A stretch of 64,000 nucleotides of DNA from Typhlomys cinereus (taxonomy: Eukaryota; Chordata; Mammalia; Rodentia; Platacanthomyidae). The position numbers and the translations under genes are program-made. The notes beneath the pieces were generated by a model. That model was not told the DNA's origin. It did no database searches and worked only from the letters and a program-made list of their open reading frames with translations. Shown piece after piece: positions 35,787 to 50,000 of this stretch; the stretch's first letter is position 1, and the number at the start of each line of letters is the position of its first letter. The stretch spans positions 744,001 to 808,000 of the forward strand of contig JALPQD010000102.1 of assembly GCA_023101885.1 (NCBI GenBank), in the 5' to 3' direction.

Positions 35787-35873
35787 ATGGAGGGCGAGAG
35801 CACCGTGGGGGTGCTCTCGGGGTTCGTGCTCGGCGCGCTCACCTTCCAGCACCTCAACACAGACTCGGACACG
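35787..35873 (+). CDS. ABRAXAS1: ABRAXAS1 coding exon 1
   Basis: The ATG at 35787 (ggcggcATGg, good context) starts [18 protein letters not shown]. The exon ends at ACG with donor gtgagc at 35874, phase 0, after 29 codons. Confidence 0.95.
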
Positions 35874-38040
35874 GTGAGCCGGGCGCGCGGCCGCGGCCCC
35901 TCCCGCCGCCTCCGCTCGACGAGCCCGGCCGCCCCAGCCGCTCGCGGCCTCGGGCCCCTCGCCTCGGAAGCCGTTGGCGCCGTCCGCAGGGGCGTCGGGG
36001 GCGCCGCGGGGACGGTGGGGGCGGGAGGAGCGGGCGCCGCGGCGGCCGGGCTGCGGGGGCGCGCGCGGGACCCTCGCCCGGGACCGGGCGCCGTGATTTG
36101 ACCTGTTCCACGCCCTGCCTCGGCGCGGGTTCTGAGCCTCGTTCCCGCGGAAGGGTGGACGCGCCCGCAAACTTAGTTCAGGAAACCACTGGATGGAATG
36201 AATGTAAACGTAGCTTCTTTTTTTTTTTTTTTTTTTTTTTTTTGAGAACAAGAGTCCCTAGTTCTAAAAAGAAAAAACTGAAACTTGGAGGTAGCGAAGT
36301 AATGTCTGGTTTTAAGAACTTAGGCTGGAAGTATCGAGACTGCATCTCCCTACTGAAGCAGTTTAGAAATTACCATGCTGCGAAACGTGCCTTTCATTAC
36401 TGAGAAAGAGTTTGTAGTTCATCAGTACAATCCAAATAAACACTGGACTTATGACACCGAATTACAGATGAACTCGCGGAGAACAAACACATGCCCGCAG
36501 GGGCAGCGCATACGCAAAAATGGAGCAGTACAGAGATGAGCGCGACCCCTAAGCAGGGACGACGCGCCAGCTTGTCAAGTGTTCAATACTTTTAAACATT
36601 TATATGTTTATTGGAATACATTTAGTGTACACTGGGTAGTTGATAGGCTTAGCCCTTGTGAATTACAGTATCTTGGCTAGACCCTGTTTTTTCAAGTACT
36701 CCAAAGTTTTTAGAGGATGTTTTCTGGGTAATTATGTCTGCATTGTCTCTAGTTTCATAGTTTTTGTCCTTGGGAGTATCAAAATCAAGACTTCTGTAAT
36801 ATGCAATTACAGATATTTCTCCCGCCCTTCTCCCCCCCTTCCCTAAAGGCATTATGGAAGCATTCTTTATACTTCATTTTCCTTTAATGAAATGGAGGCA
36901 TTGTTAAGTTAAAGAAGGTAAAGTTTTTCTGGCAGGCACACTGGGTCTTTAAACTCACCTAAAGAATAATTGAATAACTGAAATATTAAAAGCCTGTATT
37001 TTAAAAAGAATGAAGAATACTGAACCACTTTTGGAAAAAGCAGACTATAAAATTGAATTCTAATCATATTTTTGGCACAATCTTAAATCTGAAAACGCAG
37101 ATCATATTCATGTTGTAGTTTAGAAACCTCCACTGACTCCTAGAAGAACTTGTAAAATCCAGATTGTGGTTAGTCATGGGGATATTTCATTATGGACTCC
37201 ACCTGTCCCTTACTTACACGCATGAAGGAGCCCTCTGGTTCAAGGTAGACTGCTTGAACAGCTTTAGGGCTTTTATGCTTTCTAGTATGCTCCCTCCTAG
37301 CTGTGCCTTCCCAAATTAAAGACTAACTGTTTAAAGTCAGCTCCACATGGGCCTTCTTGCCAGGGTCTTCTGCCTTATATCATGTGCCTACTACCCAGTA
37401 GCACACATTGTATACATAGTAAAATGTTCAGAAAAGATGATTAAGAGATAGAATGGAAGTCTATCAATGTGTTGCATATACTGCTGCTTCTTTTTATTCC
37501 CTCAGGAAGGTTTTCTCTTGGTGAAATGAAAGGCGAAGCCAAGAATAGCATTACTGATTCCCAGATGGATAATGTTAAAGTTGTTTATACAATTGGTGAG
37601 TCATTTGCTTTTGTGTCTAATTTTGTACTTTACGCTGAAAGGGATCAGCATAAATGTTCTTAAATTGTTAAAGTATTATGCCCTAATTTTTTCAAAGCAG
37701 AATTTAGAAAATATTATATTCACTTTCAATTACATTATGGCCATTGACGATATGCTATTTAGCATGAGACAAAATAAGCAGTCAGGACTGTTGTGGAAGA
37801 ATGAGGAGGAAAAGCCATTAGCACCTGTTCTTAGGGGGAAAAAAGCATTTTAAAATATATGAGGCTGGAGTTCAGATCTCAGATCCCACATGAAAATACT
37901 AGGTGGAAATGGCAGCCTGCTCTTCCTGCTGTGGAAGATAGAGCCTGATAAACCCCAGAGCAAAGAAATAAGGAGATAGAGGATTCCAGGATGATTCTTG
38001 GTGTGATCCCTGGCTTTCCACAAGCACACGCAGTGCCTTG

Positions 38041-38081
<41 letters not shown>

Positions 38082-41000
38082 ATATGCCTACATCTACACA
38101 TGCCAAAAATAAAATAAATTTTAAAAAAGAAAAAAACTGAGAAACTTAAAAACTGTCCACATATGTGGGCCACAAATACAGATGGTGAATAAATGTAATA
38201 AAAAATTTTTAAAGGTAAATAAAATACGTAGAGACTTTTCTGGTTATAACAATATAGGTTTTCTGGTTATAACAATATAGGTTTTTTTTCCTAAACATAT
38301 GTTTATATGTTTTTTAAATAACAAGTTTGGTGGCATTTTTTTTTAAAAGCCTGACATCACATGCTATGTTATAACCATTCTCCCAAATAATTTTTGTATC
38401 ATTTTTTACAACTTCAGTGTATTTCAGTATGGCTTTTCTGTAACTTAAGCAGGCCTTGAAATAAGTTGTTATATTCATTATTTTGATATTTAATATCACA
38501 AGTTAATATTATAAATTATAATACAGTGAATATCTTTGCACATAAATATTTGGCTTTTTCTAGTATCAGTTCTCTTTTCCTTCCTCTTCTTTCTCTCTTC
38601 CTTCATTTTCTTGCCTGCCTTCCTTATCTTTCCTCTCCTCCCTTTCTTTTTCTTTCCCTTTTTTATTTTTCTTCCCTTTATCCTCCTCCTACTGTCTGTC
38701 TCTGTCAAGATGGGAATTTCAAAATGTTGCCCAAACTGGCCTTTTGAATCATAGGCTCAAGCTTAAGTCGTCCTCCTGTGTCATCCTCCCAAGAACCTGG
38801 GATTATAGGTATGCGCTACTTACTGCACTGGGACCTGAAAAGTTATGGACATGTTTAAGGTTTTCAATCTGTACGTTGGTTCCTGGAAAAAAAAGTGTAT
38901 GAGGTTTATGCTTACATACTGATATTTTTCATTTGCCACTTTGGATGGTTTTAAAGAGAAAATATATATAACAGAAAATAAAAAAAAATTGCTCTCAGTC
39001 TCCTTAGTGGTAACCATTGTTAACTTCTTTTTTTCTACTCATTTATAGCATATGTAATACAAATATAAATGCATATACTTTTATTTGTGCCAATAGGATC
39101 TTATAAATGCATAAATGTCTCTCAACATATCATTAATGTAGAATAGTATCTGTGTATGTAGTTCACTATTCTTCTGATGGCTGCATATATCCCATTGTAT
39201 GGCTGTATCATGCCAGCTGTGAATGGCCTTCTATTTATTAATATAAATTATATCACAGAAAACATTTTAGTACATATATTTTTGTGCCTTTCACTGAGTG
39301 TATATGTTAAAGTCAAATTCTAGAGGTAAATTGGCTTATTATTCTTTAGAAAATTAAGGCATTTCAGGCCTTTCAACAGGCCAATGTTAGATATTATTAA
39401 ATCTTTTTCTTTTTTTTTTTTTAACATGGGACCTGGGATCCGAACTCAGAACCTTCTGCTTGTGAGACAGAGTCACAACCCCTGAGCCATCTCTCCAGCC
39501 CCAAATCTTTTTCTTTTTGCCAGTTTTGTAAGCAGGAAAAAAATTGTCATTTTAATTTGCTTTTTTTTTTCCCCAAGGCATCAGGGATGGAATCTAGAGC
39601 TTCCTTCACTGAACTACAGCCTGTCCTTTTGTTTGTTCGTTTGTTTTTGTCTTTTTGAGATAGTGTCATACCACTGCCAAGCCCCAGACTCAGTATGTTG
39701 CCGAAGTCTGCATTGAACGCCTGATCCTCCTACATGGAATTAACAGATTTGAACCATCATGTCTTGTCTTAATTTGCATGTTAATTACAGAAGAGGCTAA
39801 GTATGTTGTTTTTGCCTTTTCCATTCAAAAGGCCATGCCTGTCCTGTCCTTTCTACTCTATGCATTACTACTAGAGTATTTTGTAATAACAAAGAAACAA
39901 ACCTTGTCCAATGATTGGTACATAGTTTTACATAGGGATTTGGTTTTGTTGTTTTCTTTTCAGGCTGGGGACTGAATTCAAGACCTGATACACATTAGGC
40001 ACATAAACTACCACTGAACTCCAGCCCCTGGTCTATAATTTTTCTTTGTTAAAGTCTTTTTTTTTTCCTTTTGTTTAGATACTTGGAGCTTTAAAAGCAT
40101 ACCCTTAGAGAATATTACCCTCCCCCAACTAGAATTAATATGCCACTCAAAGAATCTAACATACTCTGAATAGTAATTAAGCAAATCTTTTTTGAATAAC
40201 CTCATCACAGTGTTAAGCTTTAAGGTATTTGGTGAATTAATTTTAAATGTTAGATTAAAAGAGGTATGAGTAGATTAAAGTTCAGGATGAAATACTTTGA
40301 CTCATAGTCATTGTTTTTACACTTTGTATACTAGAATTATTTCACGAATTTATCTGTTACAGAACATTTCTGTTTATTGTTTTAACAGTTAGGAATTTCT
40401 CTAAGGTAACATACATGAATCAGAAAAAAAATGCCTAAAGAGATTTTGTTTTCCAAGGGCTAGGGTTATACAGCTCAGTGATAGAGTGTTTGTCTAATAT
40501 GTGACATGCCTTTAGTTTGATGTCTAGCACTGTACAAAAGTAGAACAAAACAAAAACTAGCAAGCAGACAGGACATGGGTTGATCTCCAGAACAGCAAAA
40601 ACAGAAGAACAGAACTTACCTTTTGAAAGGTGTTTGTTACTGACAAAACATTTATGAACCAATTATTGGAATAACAAGAGCTCTTTAACATATTTTTTAT
40701 TAGTCCGGAAAATTAAGAGCATAACTTTTTAATTCCCAATGAAAATATGGCAGTGTTGCAGATTAAAGCAGTATTTAGGGATGGAGATAGAGTTCAGTTG
40801 ATACAGTGCTTACCTAACATACTAATGGCCCTGAGTTTGCTTTTTAACAACTATAAAATGACAACAACAAAAAGACAGCTGGGTGTAGTAGTGCACACTT
40901 GTAATCCCAGGGTAGGAAGGCCAGAAGTCATCTTGTAGTTACAAGTTAGCTTGTAGTTGCAAGTGAGATTCTAGGTTTGAATTTTAGCCTTACTTCTGTC

Positions 41001-44000
41001 TTGGGAAACCACTTGATTTCTCTTTGCCTATTATATCGATAGTCTTTGAAAGGGCGAAAATGATGGCAACTGTTTCATAGATATGTTTAAAGATTTAATG
41101 ACATGATCAGTGATAAAGTTCTTTCTGGCATGAACTAAATGTTTTAGTATGTTAGGCAAGTGATTATTAATATCAACTAAAAATCTTTTTTTCTAGATAT
41201 TCAGAAATACATCCCATGCTACCAGCTTTTTAGGTGAGTAATAACTAAATGGAAATAAAATATCCATCATGAAAGTTATTTCTGCAAGGTTAATTAGTTT
41301 TATAAAATAACAGAGTATCTTAGTTACCAGGTATACTCAAGAAGGAGTTCTTTTAGATACCCCAAAGTACATGTCAACCCTGTCTAATTCTTTGTCAGGG
41401 ATTCCTTTTAGCTGGTCTCCAGTGCTTCTCTTCTGCAAAAACCAGTTTACCTTGAGGATTGCTTCTTTCTCACATCCAGTTACCTCACTGCATATTATAA
41501 ATTCAGAGTGACATTACCTTACATCAGTAGTAGTTCTTTTTTCTACCTTTTGATTCCATTTTATTTTAGTGAATGTTTCCCTGTTAGCCAGTTTTAGTCA
41601 TAGTCTGACAGATAGTAGTAAAACTGTTAGCCCTAATATTACTATATTTTCCTAACCTCTAATTAAGGTACATAATAATACATACAGAAAAATACACAAG
41701 TAAAACTTCCTCAAGCAAGCAAATGTAACCACAACATGGGATAATTTGCACTTGATCTTAGCCAAAAGGCCGAGAAGCGAACATGGGATGATTTTGATGA
41801 ACAAGTTTTATGATTTATATCAACCAGAAAGATCATTGTGATGTTACAGTCACACTGCATTCATACACCTGTAAAGCTGTTATAGCGATACAACATGGCT
41901 AATGTGAGAAAGGTCTGTGGAAGAAAAAAAGGACTTAGTATGGTTTTAGAGTTATGTGTCTTAAAAAGTTAAACTTCCTACAGTCTTTCAATATACAACG
42001 AGCATACAAAAGTATTTGCTGAATAAATGATTCTTAGTGGAGCTCATAAAAAGGGCTGCTTTGAAGGGCCTTTTGGAGCAAAGGATAAGAGAGAGTACAA
42101 AGTGATTGATTATTTCTGCCATGATTTCAGTCTTTGTTGAAGTCACAAATTCTTCAGTTGACATCAATGAATCCAGCCACCTCTTCAGTCCATTAAAACA
42201 TTTTCAATGGGAATTTATTTTTCTGGGTTTTTTTGGGGGGGGATTTATTTTTCTTGTAGTACTGGAGGGCCTTACATATGCTAGGCAAACATCTATCACT
42301 AAGCTACAGTCGTAGGCCTTGTTTGGTTTTTTGTTCTGTTCTGTTTCAGTTTTTGAAGTAAGATCCTGATAAATTACTCAGCTCACTCTGTATCCAGACA
42401 GACCTTGAACTCTGTCAGCCTGCTGAGTAGCTTGGCTTATAGGCCTGTACCATCATGGCCAGCTTTTTATAATTTTATTCATTGCTGTTTACTTATGATG
42501 TATCACTGTGGGGTACACATACCACAGCACATGTGTAGAAGTCAGGGGATAACTTAGTAAACTTGATTTTCTTTATCCCTTCTGCATGGGTTCTGGGAAT
42601 TGAACACAGGTCAGACTTGCAGAGCAAGCACCTTCAGCAGCCAAGACGTCTTGCTGGCCCATGTCCAACTTTTAATGGGAAGATTCCAAAGTAAAAATAT
42701 TGTCTATTGGACTGGAGAGATGTCTCAGGAGTTAAGACTCTTTCTGGCATATAGAAGGTCCTGAGTTTAGATCCCATGTCCCATGTAAAAACACCAGTCG
42801 AAAACAGCGATGGCCTGCACTTCCAGCCTTGGTGGGTGGAGGCTGGGAAATCCCAGAGTGAAGCAAAAAGGAAGTACTCCTTGGTACTTCACAAGGACAC
42901 ACAGTGCCCTCTGATACACACATACACACACATACACACACACACAAACAAAATATATTTTAAAAATTGCCTATTAAGGGGGGCTGGAGAGATGGCTCAG
43001 GGGTTAAGCCTCTGCCTTACAGGCGGAAGGTCCTGAGTTCAGATCCTAGACTCCACGTATAGATGCCAGGCGAAAGCAGGGACGACCTGCGTTTCTGGTC
43101 CTGGTAGGGCAGAGCCTGTGAATCCCGGGACAAGGAGGAGGTGGAGGCGTCCATGGTGGTTCCCGAATTTGCTCATGGTTCTACACACACACACACACAC
43201 ATATACACACATATACATACACACGCGTACACACACACACAATTGAATAAATAATAAAAATTTTTTTTTAAAAATTGCCTATTAAGGTATAGTTTTTAAA
43301 TTTCACTTAAAATTTTCATTGTATACTTTAGAACTATGACTACAAGCCTATAACAATATTACTTGTATAGGATTTTGTTTAGCATTCTACCATCATAGAA
43401 AAGAATATTTTAATCTTAATGGCAAATGGTAGAGAACAGGGCTAGGAGAGAGTGCTGTTAAAGTCCTTTGTGCACAAGCATGAGGACTTGGTTTGGATTC
43501 CTGGCACCCATGTGGAAGCCGTGTATGTTTGTAACCCGTGTCGGGGGTTGGATTGGTACTCAGCTCCAGGTTCAGTGAGAGACCTTGTCTCAAAACATAA
43601 GGTGGGAAGTGATTGAAAATGACACCTAGCATCAACTTCTGGTCTCCACAAGCACTTGGATCTGCATGCACATGTACCTGCGCCATACATGCACACAGAA
43701 GAGAATATTTGCAATCTTGTATAGAAAGAGAAAGAAGGCTTCTAAACATGAATGCTTTGGAATCTTTTCTTATTTCTACATTTTAACTGCAGAAAGATCA
43801 TTAAATTAGCCAAATGTACTCTTTCCCTGTCTCCCCAAATATCTAATGCCTCCTAAATGTATGGTTTTTAGAATTAGCAATGAATAAATTTAGCTCTTTA
43901 TTTATACTTTATTATAATTACACATTTTTCATTATTAATAATTGAATTATAAACTAGACATATAAATTTACTTTCTGACAATTGTACTTAATGGATGATT

Positions 44001-47000
44001 TGTTTTGTTTTAGGTTAAGTGATGGGAAAACTTGTACCTTGACATTTTTCTACTTGTTTTCCTTTTTCAATACTTATAGACTTCATGTTTCCACCATTTT
44101 AAGTCTGTTAATTTGTGAACTTCCTTGAGTTATTTTAGGACTCTGAATATTCAACAGGCATGAATTCAGGTTGGACAATATAGATTAGGAATCACTAGAA
44201 TTTAAAAAAAAAATGCTAATAAAATGATTTAGACTTCTAGTTTATTTGAAATGCCTCTAATTTCTATTTTTCTAGCTTTTATAATTCTTCAGGTGAAGTA
44301 AATAAAGATGCACTGAAGAAAAAACTTTCCAGTGTCAAAAAGGTATTAAATTCTTCATTGCTTCTGTTCTGCATTATTTTTTCATTTATTTTATTTTTTA
44401 TTTATTTTATTTTATTTATTTTTTATTTTTTTGTTCTGCATTATTTTGACTCCCACAGTTGTGCTTTACAGAAGTCTTAGGCAGTATTTGTTGCACAATG
44501 TCCATTAACGCACATAAGACTTACTGTTCCAGAAATGTTCCTCTGAAAATGAAATTGTTAAAGGTATCATCAGTCTTTCTTCCTCCCTTCTATAAATACA
44601 CTAAAGCCTCTGTCTTCCATGATGTAGCCATCATACCTTCTTCCAGTATGTTTATTCTAGAACTTAATCTGCTCCTACTTACTGTGTGTGTGTGTGTGTG
44701 TGTGTGTTTTTTCCTGGATTGTTTCTACTTCCTTTTTGCTTTTCTCTGGATTTTCCAGGCTCTGCCCACCAGGCCAGAAATGCAGGTCACCACCATTTCT
44801 GCCTGGCATTTTTTATGTGGGAGGGACCTGGGATCTGAACTCAGGACCTTTAACCCCGAGCCATCTCTCTAGCCCTGCGCTCATTTTTTGAGATGAGGTG
44901 TAGCCATCTGGTTTCAAACTCCAGGGATGAAGTCTCAGTTAATGAATAATTAAGATGATTTCTCCAATATAAATTTTTTCAAGGTATTTTTTGTTTTGTT
45001 CTCTTGAAACTTTGTCTTTGACAATTAAAATACACTAAGGAAATAAGTGTCAGTCATTGGGGATGGTGACACACATCTTTGATTTGAAATGAAAGTAGAC
45101 ATAGTTAAAGAGGTTTCTTTTAGACACTGGTTGCACACACATACAATATACCCAGGTGGGAAGCCAAGGCAGGAAGAGCTAACTAGGCAATTTACTATCT
45201 TAAAATAAAATTGAAAAGAAAAAGAGCTGGGGATGTAGCTCAAATGCTTGCCTAACTTGAACAAGGTCCTGAGTTCAATTCCATAGTAACTCATGTGTGC
45301 ACATATGCACACCCTTTCAGAAAACACACTTTGTGAAAATGTCTCAGTGAAACACTTGAGAACTTGTAGTTTTCTTCCTCTTCTGCCTTCTAAGTGCTGG
45401 GATTACAGGTATAGACAGAATTCTAATTTGTTTACTTAAAATGTGCACATAGATATATGTGTGTGTGTGTGTATGAATATATATATATATAGTATTTTTG
45501 TATTAGAATTATTTTCAGTAAATGAGAATTTTTTTCCAATTCAAAAGTTTATTGGGTTGGGGTGATAACTCATTGGTTAAGGTAGTTCAAACAAAAGGAG
45601 GGGGGGTTGGTGATCCTCCTATAATTCCAACCCTGGAAAGCAGAGATTGGGATTGCTCAGAGCAAGCTGATTGCTAACTAGCCCTATCGGTAAAACTAAG
45701 TATAATTCTCAATATTATCTTGGGTCTCCACACACATATATACATACACATATGCATGTAGCACATGCATACACAAGTGCAAACACATACATGCAAACAC
45801 CACACACAAGTAAATGGGGAAAAACGTTTATTAATACTAACTACACATTTGTTTAGAATGCTACACTTTATAAAACCCTTTTACATAGTCCAAGTTAAAC
45901 AATATTTAATAAGCCCAACTATCCATGTAGGAAATTAATCTTGTTTATGGTGTGACTACATGTTGGCTGAGACATTAGTATTTCTATCATGTGAATTTTG
46001 GCTAAAGATTACAAAATAGTAGGTAGCATAAAATCTAGAGTAGGAGCTGAAAATGTAGCTCAGGTAGTAGAGTGTTCCCAAGCAGGAAATTAAAACAAAA
46101 CTCAGATGTGGTGGCATTGGTTCCTACCTATGATCCCACCAATAGGGAGATGGAAGCTGGAAGATCAGATGTTTTAAGTTATCCTTTGCTACATGGCAAG
46201 ATTAAGGTTACATATGGCCCTGTGTCTCAAAAAAAAAAAGAAAAGAAAAGTCTTCTCTTTCCATTGATCAAATTGTAGCCTTTTCACTGAATAGAAATTA
46301 ACCTAACTAAACCATTTATAGTTTATATACTTTGCAAAAATAAAACATATAATGAAACATTCTTTATTATAATCCAAACTGTCCCAACAATTGAAAAGCC
46401 CCTATCTATCAGGTTTGATTTGGTTTCTTCCTTGAGACAGAGGTGGTCTCATTATGTAGCCTAGGCTGGCCTGGAACTCAATATTGCTGTCTCGGCCTTT
46501 TGAGTCTGAATGACAGTCATGCACTACAATTCTGGCTCAAGACTGAGTTTTATGGTTAGTTTTGTGTGTGTGTGTGTAAATATGTAATAATTGTCACCAG
46601 TATACCTTTTTTTCTGTATTTTCCAGACTGTGGTAGGTTGGTACAAATTCCGTCGTCATTCAGATCAGGTGATGACATTTAGAGAAAGACTGCTTCACGA
46701 AAACTTACAAAAACATTTCTCAAACCAGGAACTTGTTTTTCTGCTGTTAACACCAAGTATAACGACAGAAAACTGCTCTACTCATCGCCTGGAACATGCC
46801 TTATATAAACCTCAAAAAGGGTAAATATTTGTTGCTCCGTGGCTATTTTAGGCTACCAGAAAAAAATGTATGATTTGTAGCATTTGTGTAGTGCTTTTTT
46901 GTTATTTTGTAGATAACTGTTGTCAATGTGGTATAAGGTTGTCACAATAACTGCGAAATAGATCTTACTGTTTTTTAATTAAAGCTGAGAATGAATGTTA

Positions 47001-50000
47001 GAACATTAGAATCCTGGCATATTCTGGTACCAAGTATTTGCTGTTACTTACCATTTAAGATGAACTAAAGTACTCATGTATTGATGGGTGAGGGTGTGAT
47101 GAGCACTAAAGCTGAAGGCTTGAGCTTTTTCAGAATCTCCACAAAGGGGATTTTTTTCCCCATTTTTATTTTAGTTTTTCTACTTTTACAAATATATTGA
47201 GTATTCGTCCCAGCTTCCCTCCCTCTCCCCTCCGTCCTATCCCTCCCTTCCTTCATCATTCTCTCCCTCCCATCAAGAAGGGTTCTTGACGATGTACCAA
47301 AATAAGTCTAACAGGGACTCCCCCTTAGATCATATAAATTGAATCATCATTGCATATAAGAATCATCATTGCATGTAAGAATTAAGTTTAAGAAACAGCA
47401 GTTAAGGAAATTTTATTCTTCATGGAAGATATATCTCAACCATAATACCTTAAGGTTGGCTTTCCCTCATCCAAACCATTTAAGACTAAATGAATTCAGA
47501 ATCGTTTCAGGTTTGGGAATATTGGCAGATAACTGGTAAGGCATCCTGGGGATGGAAAAGACTCAAGTTGAAACAGAATGTCTCACTTATACCTTACCAT
47601 ATAACCTGAAGTTAATTTATTGTAAGTTCTGTTTCTGCCTAGTGTGCCTCCCCACTCCCCCTGCCATTCCAGTAGGTGGAATAGGTTTGAGTTTGAGGTC
47701 ACCTTGGATCACAAAGAACTTGTCTAAACTTTCAAATTTTTGGAAGAGGGATGTGTAACCTGTTTAGCCCCTCCTTTTTGGTGGGGGAGGGGTATAAGGA
47801 GTAGATGGATAGGAGAGATGGATAAAACCCAGGGCTTTGTACATGGCAGGCATAAGTGCTCTACCACTTAGCATCATTGTTAGCAAAATTTTCTTCAAAA
47901 AGAAAAAATGGTCTCAGCCAGGTGTGGCACTGCACATATGTAATCCCTTTATATTTAGGAAGTAGAGGCAAGATGATCAAGAGTTCAATGTTATCTTTGG
48001 CTACATAGCAAGTTTGAGGGTAGCCTAGATTAAGACAGTGTTTCAAAAAAAATAAAACCAGGCCAACAAAACCCCAATAGTCTCAACATGTTACCATGGT
48101 GCCCTTTAACTTACCACTCTCCTTCTCAGCCTCTGGAGCAGCCTTGGTAGGTGCCTTATTTTTACATGCACATAATCAAGTAAATAGCCATGAAAAGATG
48201 TTTTCACATAAATCTATGCAAACTTCTCAACCTTTAAAAGCTAGTTACTTCAGGTTGCCTCAAATGGGGATAATTCTATCTTGATAACTAATAAGGAATA
48301 GGGGAGTGTTTTCATTTTAACAGGTAACTGCTATTTTTTAATTTTAACTTCATATTTAAAAATCTTGTTTCATCAGCCTTTTTTATAGGGTACCTTTAGT
48401 GGTTGCCAATCTGGGCATGTCTGAACAACTGAGTTATAAAGCAGTATCAGCTTCCTGTACATCCACTGCCTTCAGCAGAGCAGTGCAAACACACAGGTAA
48501 GATTCTCATTACACAAGCAGGAATGAAAAAGAAAACTGATAAAATGAGTACTCACATACATTAGAATAGTTTACCATTTTCACGCTTCCTTCTAGACTTG
48601 TCTACTTGTAAGTTCTCTACATTTACCCAGGGAAATCATATTTTACAGCTCTGAGTTTTTTAATGAAGATGGATCTGTAAAGGAGGTGTGTAAGATAAAT
48701 GAAATGTATGCTTCCATACAAGAAGAATTAAAGGTAAGTGAACACGAAACACTTAAATCATAGTGATCTATAGATTTTTTTTTATGACTCATTTGACACA
48801 CTATAGTCCTTTAGCTGCCTTAATGGAGACTACAGTGTCAGTAATGCACAAATACACAAGTTTAACCTTGTTCTGTATATGGTGGCTATATATAGCTGTT
48901 CCTATTTCACATGTCATTCTCATTCGGTATCCAGGCTGAAGGAGCAGCTTTTATTTGGGACATGTTCTTATTGCAGAAGGAAAAAAGCCGGGAACTGTTG
49001 AAAATCTTTAAACCTTATAACTGTCCTGTCTTTTATACTCACCTGTCATTGGCAACAACATATGACAGAGATCATATTCTTTTTATGGGACAAAGAAGGA
49101 AAAACAGCTTCCACCACAGTATTTTATAGTCTGTCTCATTGTATCAGTGCAGATCCTTTTAGCCATAGCAAGGTGGATAGGAATTACAAGAGATTTACTG
49201 GGCCTGTGTAAGATAAAAGAAAGGAAGAACAGACTGGAAGACTATAACATAAGTGTGACCCCTAAGAAAGGAAAATAGAGATCAGAACAACTGATTGGGA
49301 AAAGTCTCAGATTGTGGTTGCTCACACTGAGCTAGTAGAAGTCCTAGATTGAGCAAAGTACCCCACAATTATTCTGAAGGCATTGACTTGTACGCATGAC
49401 CCCCTGTGCTCAGTCATTGCCTGAAACAGCCCTTGGAAGTATGGCTCAAAAGTAAGCTGGGGGGGAGCTGAGGAGATGGCTCAGGGGTTAGAACATTTAT
49501 TGCACAAGCAAAAGGAGCAGAGTTCAGATCTCCAGACCACATGCAAAAAATGCCAGGTGGATGGTGGCAGCTGTAATTTTGGCTATGGAAGGCAGAACCT
49601 GGAAAACCCCAGAGCAAAGCAGTAAGGAGGTAGAACAATCCAGGATGATTGCTGAAGTCACCCTTGGATCTCCAGAGATTCACACACTCAAGTGCCCTCT
49701 TATATACACAGGCATAAAAAGGGAGGGGGCAGAGGAACTGGATAGAACTCAGTTGGTGGAGTGCTTGCCTGATATTCATGAAGCCCTAAGTTCAGTCCCT
49801 AGCACTATATAAATTGGGTGTGGTAGTCACACCTGCAATCTCAGCTCTGGGGAAGTGGAGACAGAAGGATCAGAAGTTCAAGTCATCTTCCTCTACATAG
49901 TTTATGGCCATTTGGAATATGTGAGACCCAAAAAAGAAAAAGTCAATTTAATTTGTGCATTACTAATATTGCATGCTATTTTTAAAAATATTTTGCGTGT

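Larger units (their letters stand above)
35211..36170. promoter_or_regulatory. CpG island promoter of ABRAXAS1
   Basis: A sharp rise in G+C and CpG begins near 35211 and fades after about 36170, spanning exon 1 and the start of intron 1. It holds many GC boxes in ccgccc orientation and no TATA box near the ATG, as expected of a housekeeping promoter. The exact start of transcription cannot be read from sequence; it probably lies between 35700 and 35787. Confidence 0.85.

Noticed and set aside
37480..37595. Alternative exon 2 acceptor that would keep the ABRAXAS1 frame
   Set aside because: The only other nearby AG gives a different frame with an immediate stop. The bases after ccctcag encode EGFLL exactly as in orthologues, which fixes the acceptor and points to a missing base.
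41749..41779. U2 snRNA gene
   Set aside because: Only about 31 of about 187 nucleotides are present and there is no snRNA promoter; direct repeats show retroposition.
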